A stretch of 8,542 nt of DNA from Desulfobacterales bacterium (GCA_030669465.1 DAOVDN010000033.1:1-8542); one strand, 5' to 3'; counted from the stretch's first letter, positions 1 to 6,477 are shown. The notes: a model not told the origin generated them from the letters alone. Program-made: numbers and translations.

Positions 1-986
1 CACTCAGGGCATCTTCCTTTCCGTATCCTATTTTCAACCACGTCGAAGACACATCGTTTGATAAGCAGACTGCCGCAATTGTAGCAGTATGTGTTCTCTC
101 CTTTGTGCCCAGGAACATTACCGAGGTACACATACCGCAAGCCGTTATTAATCCCGATCTCTCGCGCATGCTCAAGGGTCGCAATCGGAGTTCCCTCAAC
201 GTGTGAAAGTTTGTAATCGGGATAGAATCTTGTTACGTGCCAGGGGGTATCAGGTCCGAGGCACTTGTTTATCCAGAAGGCTATTCCTTGGAGCTGTATA
301 TCATCATCGTTAAAACCGGGGATGATGTTGGTAACGACCTCCACATGGATGCCGTTCTGTCTAGCCTTTTCAGCAATCTTCAAGATAGAGCCGAACTCAG
401 GGACGTGTGCAATCTTCTGGTAGGTGGTGTTGGAAAAGCCCTTGACGTCCACGCGGTAAACATCCAGGTACGGGGCAAGCAGGGCGAGGGCCTCCTCGGT
501 GATGAACCCGTTGGTGACGTAGTTTGTGTAAAGGCCTTTTTCTTTGGCAAGCTTTGCCGTGTCAAGGGTATATTCAAACCAGAGGGTTGGTTCATTAAAG
601 GTCCATGAAAGGCCGATGCACCCATGACCCAGGGCCATGTTGACCTGATCCTCAGGAGCAAGGTAGGACCCCTTTTCAAAATCCTTTCCTTTCCAGTGAG
701 CGATCTCCCAGTTTTGGCAGCCGGGACACCGGAAATTGCATCCCCAACTCCCGAGTGAAAGCCACCTGCTGCCGGGATAAAAATGAAAGACCGGTTTCTT
801 TTCAATGGGGTTTATCGACAGCGAAGAGACCTCTCCGTATATGAGGCTGTAGAGTCTTCCGCCTTCGTTTACCCTGGTGAAACACCAGCCCGCAGCACCT
901 TCCGCAATAGTGCACCTCCTCTGACAGGTGCGACACCGCACCTCGCCATGAGGGAGCTTGTCATAGAGTAATGCTTCTTTTTTCAC
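1..986 (-). CDS. amrS: AmmeMemoRadiSam-system radical SAM enzyme (AmrS-like), C-terminus cut by the window edge
   Basis: The minus strand is open from a GTG at 986-984 to the left edge (328 codons, no stop). An in-frame TAA lies 12 codons upstream, and the GTG gives the usual family start with KKEALLYDKL. N-terminal cysteines at residues 18, 21, 25 and 35 resemble the family's metal-binding head. The radical SAM cluster motif CNFRCPGC is at 83-90, so the [4Fe-4S] ligands should be C83, C87 and C90. Further family blocks are TFNEP, TNGF, and near the end NVPGHKGENTYCYNCG followed by RCPE, with the next codon starting TG (probably Cys). Family members generate a 5'-deoxyadenosyl radical from SAM; this branch occurs with AMMECR1 and Memo proteins and its substrate is not established. 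Neither partner is visible here, though they could lie left of the window. The shine-Dalgarno is weak (ACAGG, almost touching the GTG). Family assignment is firm; the start is moderately sure. Confidence 0.9.
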   Translation of the reverse strand, partial: MKKEALLYDKLPHGEVRCRTCQRRCTIAEGAAGWCFTRVNEGGRLYSLIYGEVSSLSINPIEKKPVFHFYPGSRWLSLGSWGCNFRCPGCQNWEIAHWKGKDFEKGSYLAPEDQVNMALGHGCIGLSWTFNEPTLWFEYTLDTAKLAKEKGLYTNYVTNGFITEEALALLAPYLDVYRVDVKGFSNTTYQKIAHVPEFGSILKIAEKARQNGIHVEVVTNIIPGFNDDDIQLQGIAFWINKCLGPDTPWHVTRFYPDYKLSHVEGTPIATLEHAREIGINNGLRYVYLGNVPGHKGENTYCYNCGSLLIKRCVFDVVENRIRKGRCPE

Positions 987-1040
987 CCTGTTAATTAAAC
1001 GTCTCGAAAATTCTACAACTTATTGAAAATATAGAAAGTC

Positions 1041-1066
1041 TTCGAGGCCTCGTTTTTTTTGCCTCG
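1041..1066. other. Small GC palindrome with T-run upstream of amrS
   Basis: CGAGGCCTCG is a perfect 10-bp palindrome followed by eight T residues and then GCCTCG. The outer CGAGGC and the last GCCTCG can also pair around the T-rich loop. It lies upstream of the divergent amrS start, between it and the 156-bp repeat element. A transcription terminator is conceivable on the plus strand, but the perfect palindrome leaves no loop and no plus-strand gene ends here, so its role is unknown. Confidence 0.3.
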
Positions 1067-1070
1067 TGCA

Positions 1071-1226
1071 TGGAATAATGGAATGTTGGAATGTTGGAAT
1101 GTTGATTTTTAAAGGAAGTTACACATTTATTAGCTTCCCTGTCAAGAGAGGTTTTGCCAATAAACCACTATCCCATTTTTCCAGAACCCCTGTCTGCCGA
1201 CAGGCAGGCATTATTCCATTATTCCA
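1071..1226. repeat. 156-bp palindromic intergenic element built on 8-bp units
   Basis: The left end reads TGGAATAA followed by three tandem TGGAATGT units (1079-1102). The right end, read on the other strand, is TGGAATAA twice (1209-1226). The terminal 18 bases of the two ends match at 16 positions as inverted repeats. Inside is a second inverted pair, GGAAG/CTTCC (1114-1118 and 1134-1138). Just inside the right end is the motif CCTGTCTGCCGACAGGCAGG (1189-1208), which can itself form a hairpin. The spurious reading frame through it gives low-complexity peptide. No transposase or clean target duplication is visible, so I call it a non-autonomous repeat without a known mobiliser. Confidence 0.6.
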
Positions 1227-1590
1227 GTATGTTACCATAAAAAGGTTTTACCGTTGTAGTAATTATAAAGCCCTGATGCTTTTGCAATCTCTTGATGAAA
1301 AATCTGCGGACATAATATCCAGCATTGGTCACATAGCATGGCGATTAAATATTTAAATATTCACAGCTATTAAGGCGTTGAGTGGCCGCTCTGCGAAAAG
1401 AAAATAGATCAGATTAGCATAGCTTCTATGATCTGCAGACAGGGTACCGGCCAGCAAAACTGGCGTGAACGGGTAATTTCTTGGTTTCTGTATGCAAAGC
1501 CATCTGACAGCAACAGGTTGTGCTTTTCAGCGGGAAAATAGTTGTTGCGCAAGGCCCAAACAGGGTACCTTCCAGGACTAACAAAACAAG

Positions 1591-1609
1591 CCACCTCCTC
1601 TGGGGGTGG
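1591..1609. repeat. Strong triloop hairpin, possibly an IS200/IS605-group end
   Basis: CCACCTCCTCTGGGGGTGG folds into an 8-pair stem (one G-T pair) closing a three-base loop. It is preceded by AACAAG and followed by TAATTTGACTT. No T-run follows, so it does not look like an intrinsic terminator. A subterminal hairpin flanked by AAG and ending near TTGAC resembles right ends of IS200/IS605-group elements. No TnpA or TnpB coding sequence can be read next to it, so at best this is a relic. Confidence 0.3.
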
Positions 1610-1763
1610 TAATTTGACTTCTACCCAGGTTTGTCATATAAAATTAAGCAGAATACCTCAACCCTGGCCCAGACCGATCACCAAAACTCTATACTCAAAA
1701 AGTCAGGTTTGGAATGATGTATAGGCTATATCAATATAAATGAACGAGTTGCACCAGGGCGGG

Positions 1764-1795
1764 CTTTAGTCACTTGTAACTTTAGTCACTTGTAA
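1764..1795. repeat. Two perfect tandem copies of a 16-bp unit
   Basis: CTTTAGTCACTTGTAA occurs twice back to back, and the third copy starts CTTTT before diverging. There is no gene around it. It could be a slippage duplication or the footprint of an excised element. Confidence 0.75.
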
Positions 1796-1966
1796 CTTTT
1801 TACGCAACAGCACGAGTTAAAAAAGTGTAAACTACTTTTATGTTCGCATGAAAGATGCCAAATTAATTCTATAATTGCCACTGAATTGATACAGATTATT
1901 GAAAATTCAAGCAAACAGATGCGCGGCGAGATACCTGAGTCATGCAAAATCCAGCACATGTAGTTA

Positions 1967-2327
1967 AGGAACGGGGACGAAATAACTTCCCCAACTATGC
2001 ATCACAGCTTCAGGCCACCTTTGCCCGACCTGCCCGCAACGCCTACATTTTGCATAAGTTAGCGTTGATGTTTTGTTCTTCTAAACAGAATGAAAGTTAA
2101 ATATGCCTATTTTAATGCATGGCAGGCGGGTCTCAAATCCCAAAAGTATCAAAATAGCCTGCTATTCCATCAACTTTTGTGACTTGAGACCCGCCTGCCA
2201 TGCCTGAGCACAAGCATCTGAAACACGAGCATCTTACTTGTTATGGCGAGTGCGATGGCGGGCAGGTCGAACAAATCTGACCCAAATCTATGCGCCTACT
2301 TGTGGAAGTTATTTCGTCCCCGTTCCT
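1967..2327. mobile_element. 361-bp MITE-like element of nested inverted repeats
   Basis: Perfect 25-bp terminal inverted repeats lie at 1967-1991 and 2303-2327 (outer end AGGAACGGGGACGAAATAAC). Inside, concentric on nearly the same centre, are a 12-bp pair (CGACCTGCCCGC, 2026-2037 with 2258-2269), a perfect 20-bp pair (2117-2136 with 2184-2203) extended by a 7-bp pair (2141-2147 with 2173-2179), and a central AATAG/CTATT hairpin (2153-2157 with 2162-2166). No protein-coding frame is evident. Perfect long termini and lack of coding capacity fit a non-autonomous element moved by a transposase encoded elsewhere. TAAGGA occurs at both edges, but it overlaps the repeat ends, so the target duplication is unresolved. 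It sits about 100 bp upstream of the phosphate-transport operon and could affect its expression. Confidence 0.8.
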
Positions 2328-2424
2328 AAGGAAAGAGATTGTTCAGATTGCTGAAAAATGGCACAATGATTGCGTAGTGTTGAGGGAACATAATCTAAAG
2401 CACGAACAATGAAAGGTTAAAGTT

Positions 2425-3075
2425 ATGTTTAATTTTCTTTTCAAAAAACAAAATCGTGTTGAAACGTTGATCTTTGAATACATGGACACACTGAAACTTA
2501 CCCAGGAGAGCTTTTTAAAAGCGCTCAATGCCTGCATTGAAGACCACAAGTGTGAAAATTTTGATTTTCTTATCACGCAGACCCACAAGTACGAGTCTAA
2601 AGCAGATGATATCTGCGAAGAGATAAACAACTTGATGTACAGCAAGGCGCTGATTCCTGACTCGCGCGGGGATATAATGCGGCTTCTGGAGTCAATAGAT
2701 ATGATCCCGCATTTTTTTGAACGTATTCTGTTTATTATGCAAACTCAAAGATTAAGTATACCTGACTTCCTTGCTTTAGATGTTAAAGACCTCATACGCA
2801 TCAGCTTTGAAAGCTGCGATCTTTTATCCAAACAGTTAGCCCTTCATTTGAAGCAAAAACTGGGCATCCGTGACCTGCTCAGCACTATTGACACAAACGA
2901 AAGCCACTGCGACCATATTGAACGGCGTATTATCAGTAAAATCTTTGACTCAGATCTGGATCCATTTGTTAAACTCCAGCTAAAGGAACTAATCGTAACC
3001 ATGGGGGAAATTTCAGATCAGGCTGACCGTGTATCCAAACGGATTAATATTATCAGTATGAAGAGGCGTGTATAA
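2425..3075 (+). CDS. DUF47/PhoU-like PiT accessory protein (TIGR00153-type)
   Basis: This 216-residue protein has the length and character of the DUF47 family: an all-helical PhoU-like bundle without signal peptide or membrane segment. Family-like features are the N-terminal F-x-x-LFKKQ, the conserved helix with THKYESKADDICEEI (about residues 52-66), LIPDSRGDIMRLLESID (about 76-92) and a C-terminal helix MGEISDQADRVSKRI. Acidic and histidine residues in these helices bind metal in PhoU-like proteins. DUF47 genes are usually paired with PiT phosphate transporters and are thought to modulate them in the cytoplasm. Here the stop TAA overlaps the pit ATG by one base, so the two are translationally coupled. 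The start is supported by GAAAGG at 2411-2416, eight bases upstream. No clear promoter is visible between the 361-bp element and this gene. Confidence 0.92.
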   Translation: MFNFLFKKQNRVETLIFEYMDTLKLTQESFLKALNACIEDHKCENFDFLITQTHKYESKADDICEEINNLMYSKALIPDSRGDIMRLLESIDMIPHFFERILFIMQTQRLSIPDFLALDVKDLIRISFESCDLLSKQLALHLKQKLGIRDLLSTIDTNESHCDHIERRIISKIFDSDLDPFVKLQLKELIVTMGEISDQADRVSKRINIISMKRRV

Positions 3076-4019
3076 TGCTTTCTCTTTTAGGCGGGTTTTT
3101 TTTAGGATGGTCTTTGGGAAGCAACGATGCGTCAAATGTGTTCGGCACTGCGGTCTCTTCCAGAATGCTAAAGTTCTGGACAGCGGCTGTTCTTGCGTCG
3201 GTTTTTGTCGTGATAGGGGCGCTTGTTTCAGGGCAGGCAGGAATAGAAACTCTCAAAGGGCTGACCAGTATTAGACTTGATCAGGCCGTGATTTCTTCTG
3301 TGGCGGCGGCTGTAACCGTAACCATAATGACGGTTTTGGGGCTGCCTGTTTCAACATCCCAGGCGGTCATCGGCGCAATCATGGGAATCGGAATACTGAA
3401 CTATCAAATTAATTTAGGCGGCCTCGGGAAGGTAGTGGCATGCTGGGTCGGAACCCCTATAGGCGCTCTAATTGTATCCATCCCTCTCTACTATGTGGTG
3501 GCAGCCATATATAATAGACTCAACATGAATCTTTTCAGGGCGGACAGCATGCTTCGCTTTGGTCTGGTTGCTGCCGGGTCATATGGAGCCTATGCTCTTG
3601 GAGCCAATAATGTGGCCAATGTAACAGCGGTTTTTGTGGGCGCCGGGCTCATAACAGTATTCTTTGCCACACTTATCGGAGGAGTCAGTATTGCCCTGGG
3701 CATTCTAACATACAGCAAGCCGGTTATGGAGACAGTGGGCAAAAAACTGGTCAAACTTGATCCTTTCTCGGCTTTTGTAGTAGTTCTGGCCGAGGCCATT
3801 ACAGTACATATATATACCATAATCGGTGTTCCTGTCTCAACATCTCAGGCTGTGGTCGGAGCGGTGATCGGCATCGGCATCGTAAAAGGGGCTCACACGG
3901 TCAGCAAAAAAACGCTGAAAAATATTCTTCTGGCCTGGGTTTTTACCCCTGTTGTAGCCTGCTTTATTGCTCTAATTATCGATTTTGCATATAATTTACA
4001 TTACATCCCGCATCAATAG
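3075..4019 (+). CDS. pit: PiT-family inorganic phosphate transporter (PHO4 domain)
   Basis: This 314-residue hydrophobic protein has the internal duplication that defines the PiT/PHO4 family. The first half has GSNDASN (15-21) and PVSTSQAVIGAIMG (91-104). The second half has GANNVAN (176-182) and PVSTSQAVVGAVIG (253-266). It should be an inner-membrane secondary carrier bringing in phosphate with H+ or Na+; about ten membrane segments are plausible, and sulfate or another oxyanion cannot be excluded. It is compact, lacking the large cytoplasmic loop of longer PiT proteins, and its first signature lies right at the N-terminus. The second signature has Asn where the classic form has Asp (GANDVAN). 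AAGAGG at 3061-3066 supports the ATG that overlaps the upstream stop. No convincing intrinsic terminator follows. Confidence 0.93.
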   Translation: MLSLLGGFFLGWSLGSNDASNVFGTAVSSRMLKFWTAAVLASVFVVIGALVSGQAGIETLKGLTSIRLDQAVISSVAAAVTVTIMTVLGLPVSTSQAVIGAIMGIGILNYQINLGGLGKVVACWVGTPIGALIVSIPLYYVVAAIYNRLNMNLFRADSMLRFGLVAAGSYGAYALGANNVANVTAVFVGAGLITVFFATLIGGVSIALGILTYSKPVMETVGKKLVKLDPFSAFVVVLAEAITVHIYTIIGVPVSTSQAVVGAVIGIGIVKGAHTVSKKTLKNILLAWVFTPVVACFIALIIDFAYNLHYIPHQ

Positions 4020-4082
4020 CAACGGAGTAAAGAATCCCGGCACAAGGGACCCGGCTTTGATTTTACCTCGGAGAGGCGCTGT

Positions 4083-4256
4083 TTAATCCAATAAGAGGGC
4101 GAGGGCATCCTCGATGATGAACCCGTTGGTTAAGCCTCTTTTTGCCGTTCCTTTTAGACTGACTCGGACGTAAAGGTTCTTGAATCCGGCCAGGTCCACG
4201 GCATAGGTTTCATCGTGACCGATCAATATGCCATTGGTCTCGAGGATAAAGAGGAC
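4083..4256 (-). pseudogene. Chimeric remnant of radical SAM genes
   Basis: Read on the minus strand, 57 codons end at a TAA (4085-4083). The first part, VLFILETNGILIG and then FKNLYVRVSLKGT, matches the style of the middle of a radical SAM protein different from AmrS. After about residue 40 it switches to LTNGFIIEDALALLLD, which matches YVTNGFITEEALALLAPYLD of AmrS. The DNA at 4096-4130 matches 481-515 inside amrS at 33 of 35 positions. The CxxxCxxC motif, the N-terminal half and the C-terminus are missing, and no start codon with ribosome binding site is present. I infer a relic assembled by recombination between two radical SAM genes, or a fragment of one family whose TNGF region was converted by amrS. 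Confidence 0.6.
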
Positions 4257-4479
4257 ATTTCTTGGGAAAGGGCAACCTGCCTGGCTATCTTTGTTTTTTG
4301 AATTTCACTATCCAATATTGTTTGCGCTATTGCCAAGTCAAGCATAATTATGGTATTATTACTTGTGTCTTTAAAAAAGGCGGTCATGTTTGCTTGCTGT
4401 CGGCCTTGGTGCGCCTATTATGCTGCGTTGTAAAATTCGCCAAGGCTTATATCGAATATCCAGGCTCGATTATTTTTGC

Positions 4480-4508
4480 TTGACATGATATTATATTACT
4501 ATTATTTT
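4480..4508 (+). promoter_or_regulatory. Sigma70-type promoter for the ffh operon
   Basis: A perfect -35 box TTGACA (4480-4485) is followed by a 17-base AT-rich spacer and a -10-like TATTTT (4503-4508). It ends 38 bases before the ffh ATG, a normal leader length. It is the only strong consensus promoter I see upstream of the operon. The exact -10 is uncertain, since TATTAT three bases earlier is an alternative with a short spacer. Confidence 0.6.
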
Positions 4509-4546
4509 TAGAGTTTTCAACAAAATGGATTTTTATCGGTACAATT

Positions 4547-5890
4547 ATGTTTGATAATTTAACTGACAGACTCGATTCCATATTTAAAAAGCTCAAAGGG
4601 CACGGCAAATTATCGGAAAAAAACGTTGAAGAGGGCTTAAAAGAAGTCAGGATGGCTCTTCTTGAAGCCGACGTACACTACAAGGTTGTAAAAAAACTTG
4701 TTGCCGATATAAAAAAGCGGGCTCTTGGGCATGAAGTCATGGCAAGCCTGACCCCCGGTCAGCAGGTCGTAAAGATAGTCAATGATGAGTTGACGCAACT
4801 TATGGGAGCGAATCATGAAGACTTGAATCTTTCGGGGCCGGGATTGGGGTCTGGGCCAGTGTCGATTATGCTGGTTGGCCTGCAGGGTTCCGGTAAAACA
4901 ACTACAGCGGGCAAACTCGCTGTTTTTTTAAGAAAAAAAGGAAAAAAACCCTATCTGGTTCCAGCAGATGTTTACCGTCCCGCGGCTATTGATCAACTTA
5001 AAAAGCTTGGCAAGCAGCTAGATGTTCCTGTTTTTCCGTCAAGCGTGGAAATGAATCCGGTCCAGATCTGCCAGGAGGCCAGAACAGCGGCACATCAAGA
5101 AGGGTGTGATACTCTGCTTCTCGATACAGCAGGCCGCCTGCATGTGGATGAGGAGTTGATGGCTGAGCTTTGCCGTATCAAGGATGCACTGCGGCCGTCC
5201 GATATACTCCTTGTAGCCGACGCCATGACAGGCCAGGATGCTGTAACTATAGCAAAATCATTTGATAATGCCCTTGATATCGGCGGTATTGTCCTTACCA
5301 AGATGGATGGTGATGCCCGTGGCGGGGCAGCCATTTCCATCAAGTCAATAACAAACAAGCCTATAAAGTTTGTCGGTGTTGGTGAAAAACTTGGCGACCT
5401 GGAGCCCTTTCATCCAGACAGGATGTCCTCAAGGATACTTGGAATGGGAGATGTTCTTACCATTATTGAAAAGGCCCAATCCATGGTTGACGAGAAAAAG
5501 GCGGCCGAACTTGAAAAGAAACTGAGAAAAAGCCAGTTTACATTAGATGATTTTCGTGATCAGATGGTTCAGATACGAAAGATGGGTTCGTTAGATGATA
5601 TTATAAGTATGATTCCAGGCATCGGGAAGAGCAAGCAACTGAAAAACTTAAAGGTGGACGAAAGAGAACTTGCCAGGACCGAAGCTATCATAAATTCCAT
5701 GACACAAAAGGAACGACATCAATATACTATAATAAACGGAAACCGGCGGAAAAGAATTGCCAGAGGAAGCGGAACCAGCGTACAGGATGTAAACAGGCTT
5801 CTTAAAAATTACACTCAAGCCATAAAAATGCTTAAAAAACTTAACAAAGGCGGCATGCGCGGAATTGGCCGGGGCATGCTGCCATTTTGA
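4547..5890 (+). CDS. ffh: Signal recognition particle protein Ffh (SRP54 homologue)
   Basis: A full-length 447-residue Ffh. The N domain (about 1-90) forms a helical bundle with the GTPase G domain (about 100-300): P-loop GLQGSGKTTT (111-120), DTAGR (193-197), TKMDGDARGG (251-260) and the following GVGEKLGDLEPF. The M domain (about 325-435) has methionine-rich helices, MIPGIG (355-360) and the 4.5S-RNA-binding helix around RRKRIARGSGTSVQDVNRLL, ending GMRGIGRGMLPF. The M domain distinguishes it from FtsY. Ffh with 4.5S RNA binds signal sequences on translating ribosomes and delivers them to FtsY at the membrane. It is first in the operon, behind the promoter at 4480-4508. No good Shine-Dalgarno precedes the ATG. 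A 9-codon frame (ATG 4525, stop TGA 4552-4554) overlaps the start. The TGA stop is the first three bases of a palindromic element. Confidence 0.98.
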   Translation: MFDNLTDRLDSIFKKLKGHGKLSEKNVEEGLKEVRMALLEADVHYKVVKKLVADIKKRALGHEVMASLTPGQQVVKIVNDELTQLMGANHEDLNLSGPGLGSGPVSIMLVGLQGSGKTTTAGKLAVFLRKKGKKPYLVPADVYRPAAIDQLKKLGKQLDVPVFPSSVEMNPVQICQEARTAAHQEGCDTLLLDTAGRLHVDEELMAELCRIKDALRPSDILLVADAMTGQDAVTIAKSFDNALDIGGIVLTKMDGDARGGAAISIKSITNKPIKFVGVGEKLGDLEPFHPDRMSSRILGMGDVLTIIEKAQSMVDEKKAAELEKKLRKSQFTLDDFRDQMVQIRKMGSLDDIISMIPGIGKSKQLKNLKVDERELARTEAIINSMTQKERHQYTIINGNRRKRIARGSGTSVQDVNRLLKNYTQAIKMLKKLNKGGMRGIGRGMLPF

Positions 5891-5934
5891 GATCTTTGAA
5901 AAATGTTCAATGGGGACGTTTTGCAAGGGTCTCA
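5888..5934. mobile_element. 47-bp palindromic element, short relative of the one at 6475
   Basis: The ends are imperfect inverted repeats, 5888-5905 (TGAGATCTTTGAAAAATG) against 5917-5934, pairing at 14 of 18 positions. The left 24 bases match the inverted right end of the 143-bp element at 22 of 24, and the inverted right 26 bases match the left end of that element at 22 of 26. It therefore looks like the two ends of the longer element joined after internal deletion, in opposite orientation. It starts on the ffh stop codon and ends just before the rpsP ribosome binding site. Confidence 0.65.
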
Positions 5935-5952
5935 TCTTGAAGGAGAAAAGAG

Positions 5953-6213
5953 ATGTCAGTTAAAATCAGATTAGCCAGGCACGGCGTAAAGAAAAAACCG
6001 TTTTATCGAATAGTTGTGGCAGACAGTGAATGCCCGAGAGACGGCAGATACCTGGAAGCTGTCGGCACATACAATCCTTTGATGGATCCTGCTGAAGTTT
6101 TGCTGAAGGAAGAACGAATCAGGCACTGGATAGATCAGGGCGCTATTCTTACAGATACTATAAAAAGCCTTTTAAAGAAAGAAGGTTTTTTTGCTAAATC
6201 CCTAAATCCCTAA
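5953..6213 (+). CDS. rpsP: 30S ribosomal protein S16
   Basis: An 86-residue S16 with the classical start MSVKIRLARHGVKKKPFYRIVVADS, followed by PRDGRYLEAVGTYNPL, and the second-half block RIRHWIDQGAILTDTIKSLLKKEG. Length and all main blocks are normal. S16 is an early-binding 30S assembly protein contacting 16S rRNA. AAGGAG at 5940-5945, seven bases before ATG, is a strong ribosome binding site. The last codons and stop fall inside three copies of TAAATCCC, giving the odd tail FAKSLNP; the tail is probably a by-product of the repeat. It is second in the ffh operon, followed by khpA. Confidence 0.98.
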   Translation: MSVKIRLARHGVKKKPFYRIVVADSECPRDGRYLEAVGTYNPLMDPAEVLLKEERIRHWIDQGAILTDTIKSLLKKEGFFAKSLNP

Positions 6214-6218
6214 ATCCC
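6195..6218. repeat. Three tandem TAAATCCC units at the end of rpsP
   Basis: Three perfect 8-bp units cover the last codons of rpsP, its TAA stop (6211-6213) and the bases after it. Because 8 is not a multiple of 3, loss or gain of a unit would change the S16 C-terminus. With one unit fewer, the frame would read on to a TGA in the khpA ribosome binding region (AAGGAGATGA). Confidence 0.9.
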
Positions 6219-6246
6219 TCAATTCCCAACATAAGGAGATGAAGCT

Positions 6247-6477
6247 ATGAAAGATCTGATTAAGTACATTGCAAAGGCACTGGTTGACAATCCGGAAAGT
6301 GTAGAGGTTTCAGAGGTAGAGGGTAATCAGACCTCGGTAATAGAGCTTAAAGTAGCTAAGGAGGATTTGGGAAAGGTTATCGGAAAGCAGGGCCGGACTG
6401 CGCGAGCTATGCGAACTATATTAAGCGCAGCATCAGCTAAAATAAAAAAACGCACCGTCCTTGAGATTATAGAATGA
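6247..6477 (+). CDS. khpA: KH-domain RNA-binding protein KhpA (YlqC family)
   Basis: This 76-residue protein is a single KH domain. The GxxG RNA-binding loop is GKQG (46-49) within [19 protein letters not shown], and the family's N-terminal [19 protein letters not shown] and terminal TVLEIIE are present. Small KhpA proteins bind RNA, in several bacteria together with KhpB (Jag/EloR), and affect cell elongation and sRNA or mRNA behaviour. KhpB is not in this window. Position between rpsP and rimM is the standard one. AAGGAG at 6233-6238 gives a good eight-base spacing. The TGA stop is the first three bases of the 143-bp palindromic element, yet the protein end looks complete. Confidence 0.96.
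   Translation: MKDLIKYIAKALVDNPESVEVSEVEGNQTSVIELKVAKEDLGKVIGKQGRTARAMRTILSAASAKIKKRTVLEIIE

Larger units (their letters stand above)
1227..1966. other. Stretch of about 740 bp without a supportable gene
   Basis: Short frames exist on both strands, for example plus-strand 1375-1539 open for 55 codons and a minus-strand frame near 1250-1340. None has a good start, a ribosome binding site or a recognisable protein family. The stretch holds two near-identical 16-mers (1439-1454 and 1560-1575), small hairpins (for example GCCAG-CAAAA-CTGGC at 1450-1464), a strong hairpin at 1591-1609 and a 16-bp tandem duplication at 1764-1795. It reads as decayed mobile-element DNA, which is inference only. Confidence 0.4.
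4020..4546. other. Intergenic region of 527 bp between pit and ffh
   Basis: It contains a decayed minus-strand radical SAM fragment (4083-4256), an isolated hairpin GCCTTGG/CCAAGGC (4403-4409 with 4440-4446) and the ffh promoter (4480-4508). The rest shows no gene I can support. A short minus-strand frame starting near 4340 (MLDLAIAQTILDSE) overlaps the pseudogene and matches no family I know. Confidence 0.6.

Noticed and set aside
237..971. Plus-strand and alternative minus-frame ORFs over 237-971
   Set aside because: They are shadows of amrS, which is continuous in one minus-strand frame and has a clear radical SAM motif.
1071..1102. Short tandem units considered as a CRISPR array
   Set aside because: Units are 8 bp and directly adjacent with no spacers; no cas gene is in the window.
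1066..1356. 96-codon plus-strand ORF beginning MHGIMECWNVGML
   Set aside because: Its first half is the translated 8-bp repeat element and the GTCTGCCGACAGGC motif; no ribosome binding site or family match supports it.
1041..2327. A hidden multi-gene defence or mobile system in the gene-poor stretch
   Set aside because: No frame longer than about 96 codons and no transposase, nuclease or other recognisable motif; only repeats are supported.
4020..4082. Intrinsic terminator after pit
   Set aside because: Only weak stems (for example TCCC/GGGA) without a T-run can be drawn.
4262..4483. 73-codon plus-strand ORF between pit and ffh
   Set aside because: It runs across a hairpin and the promoter region, lacks a ribosome binding site and resembles no family.
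4547..5890. FtsY instead of Ffh
   Set aside because: A C-terminal methionine-rich M domain is present and there is no acidic N-terminal A domain.
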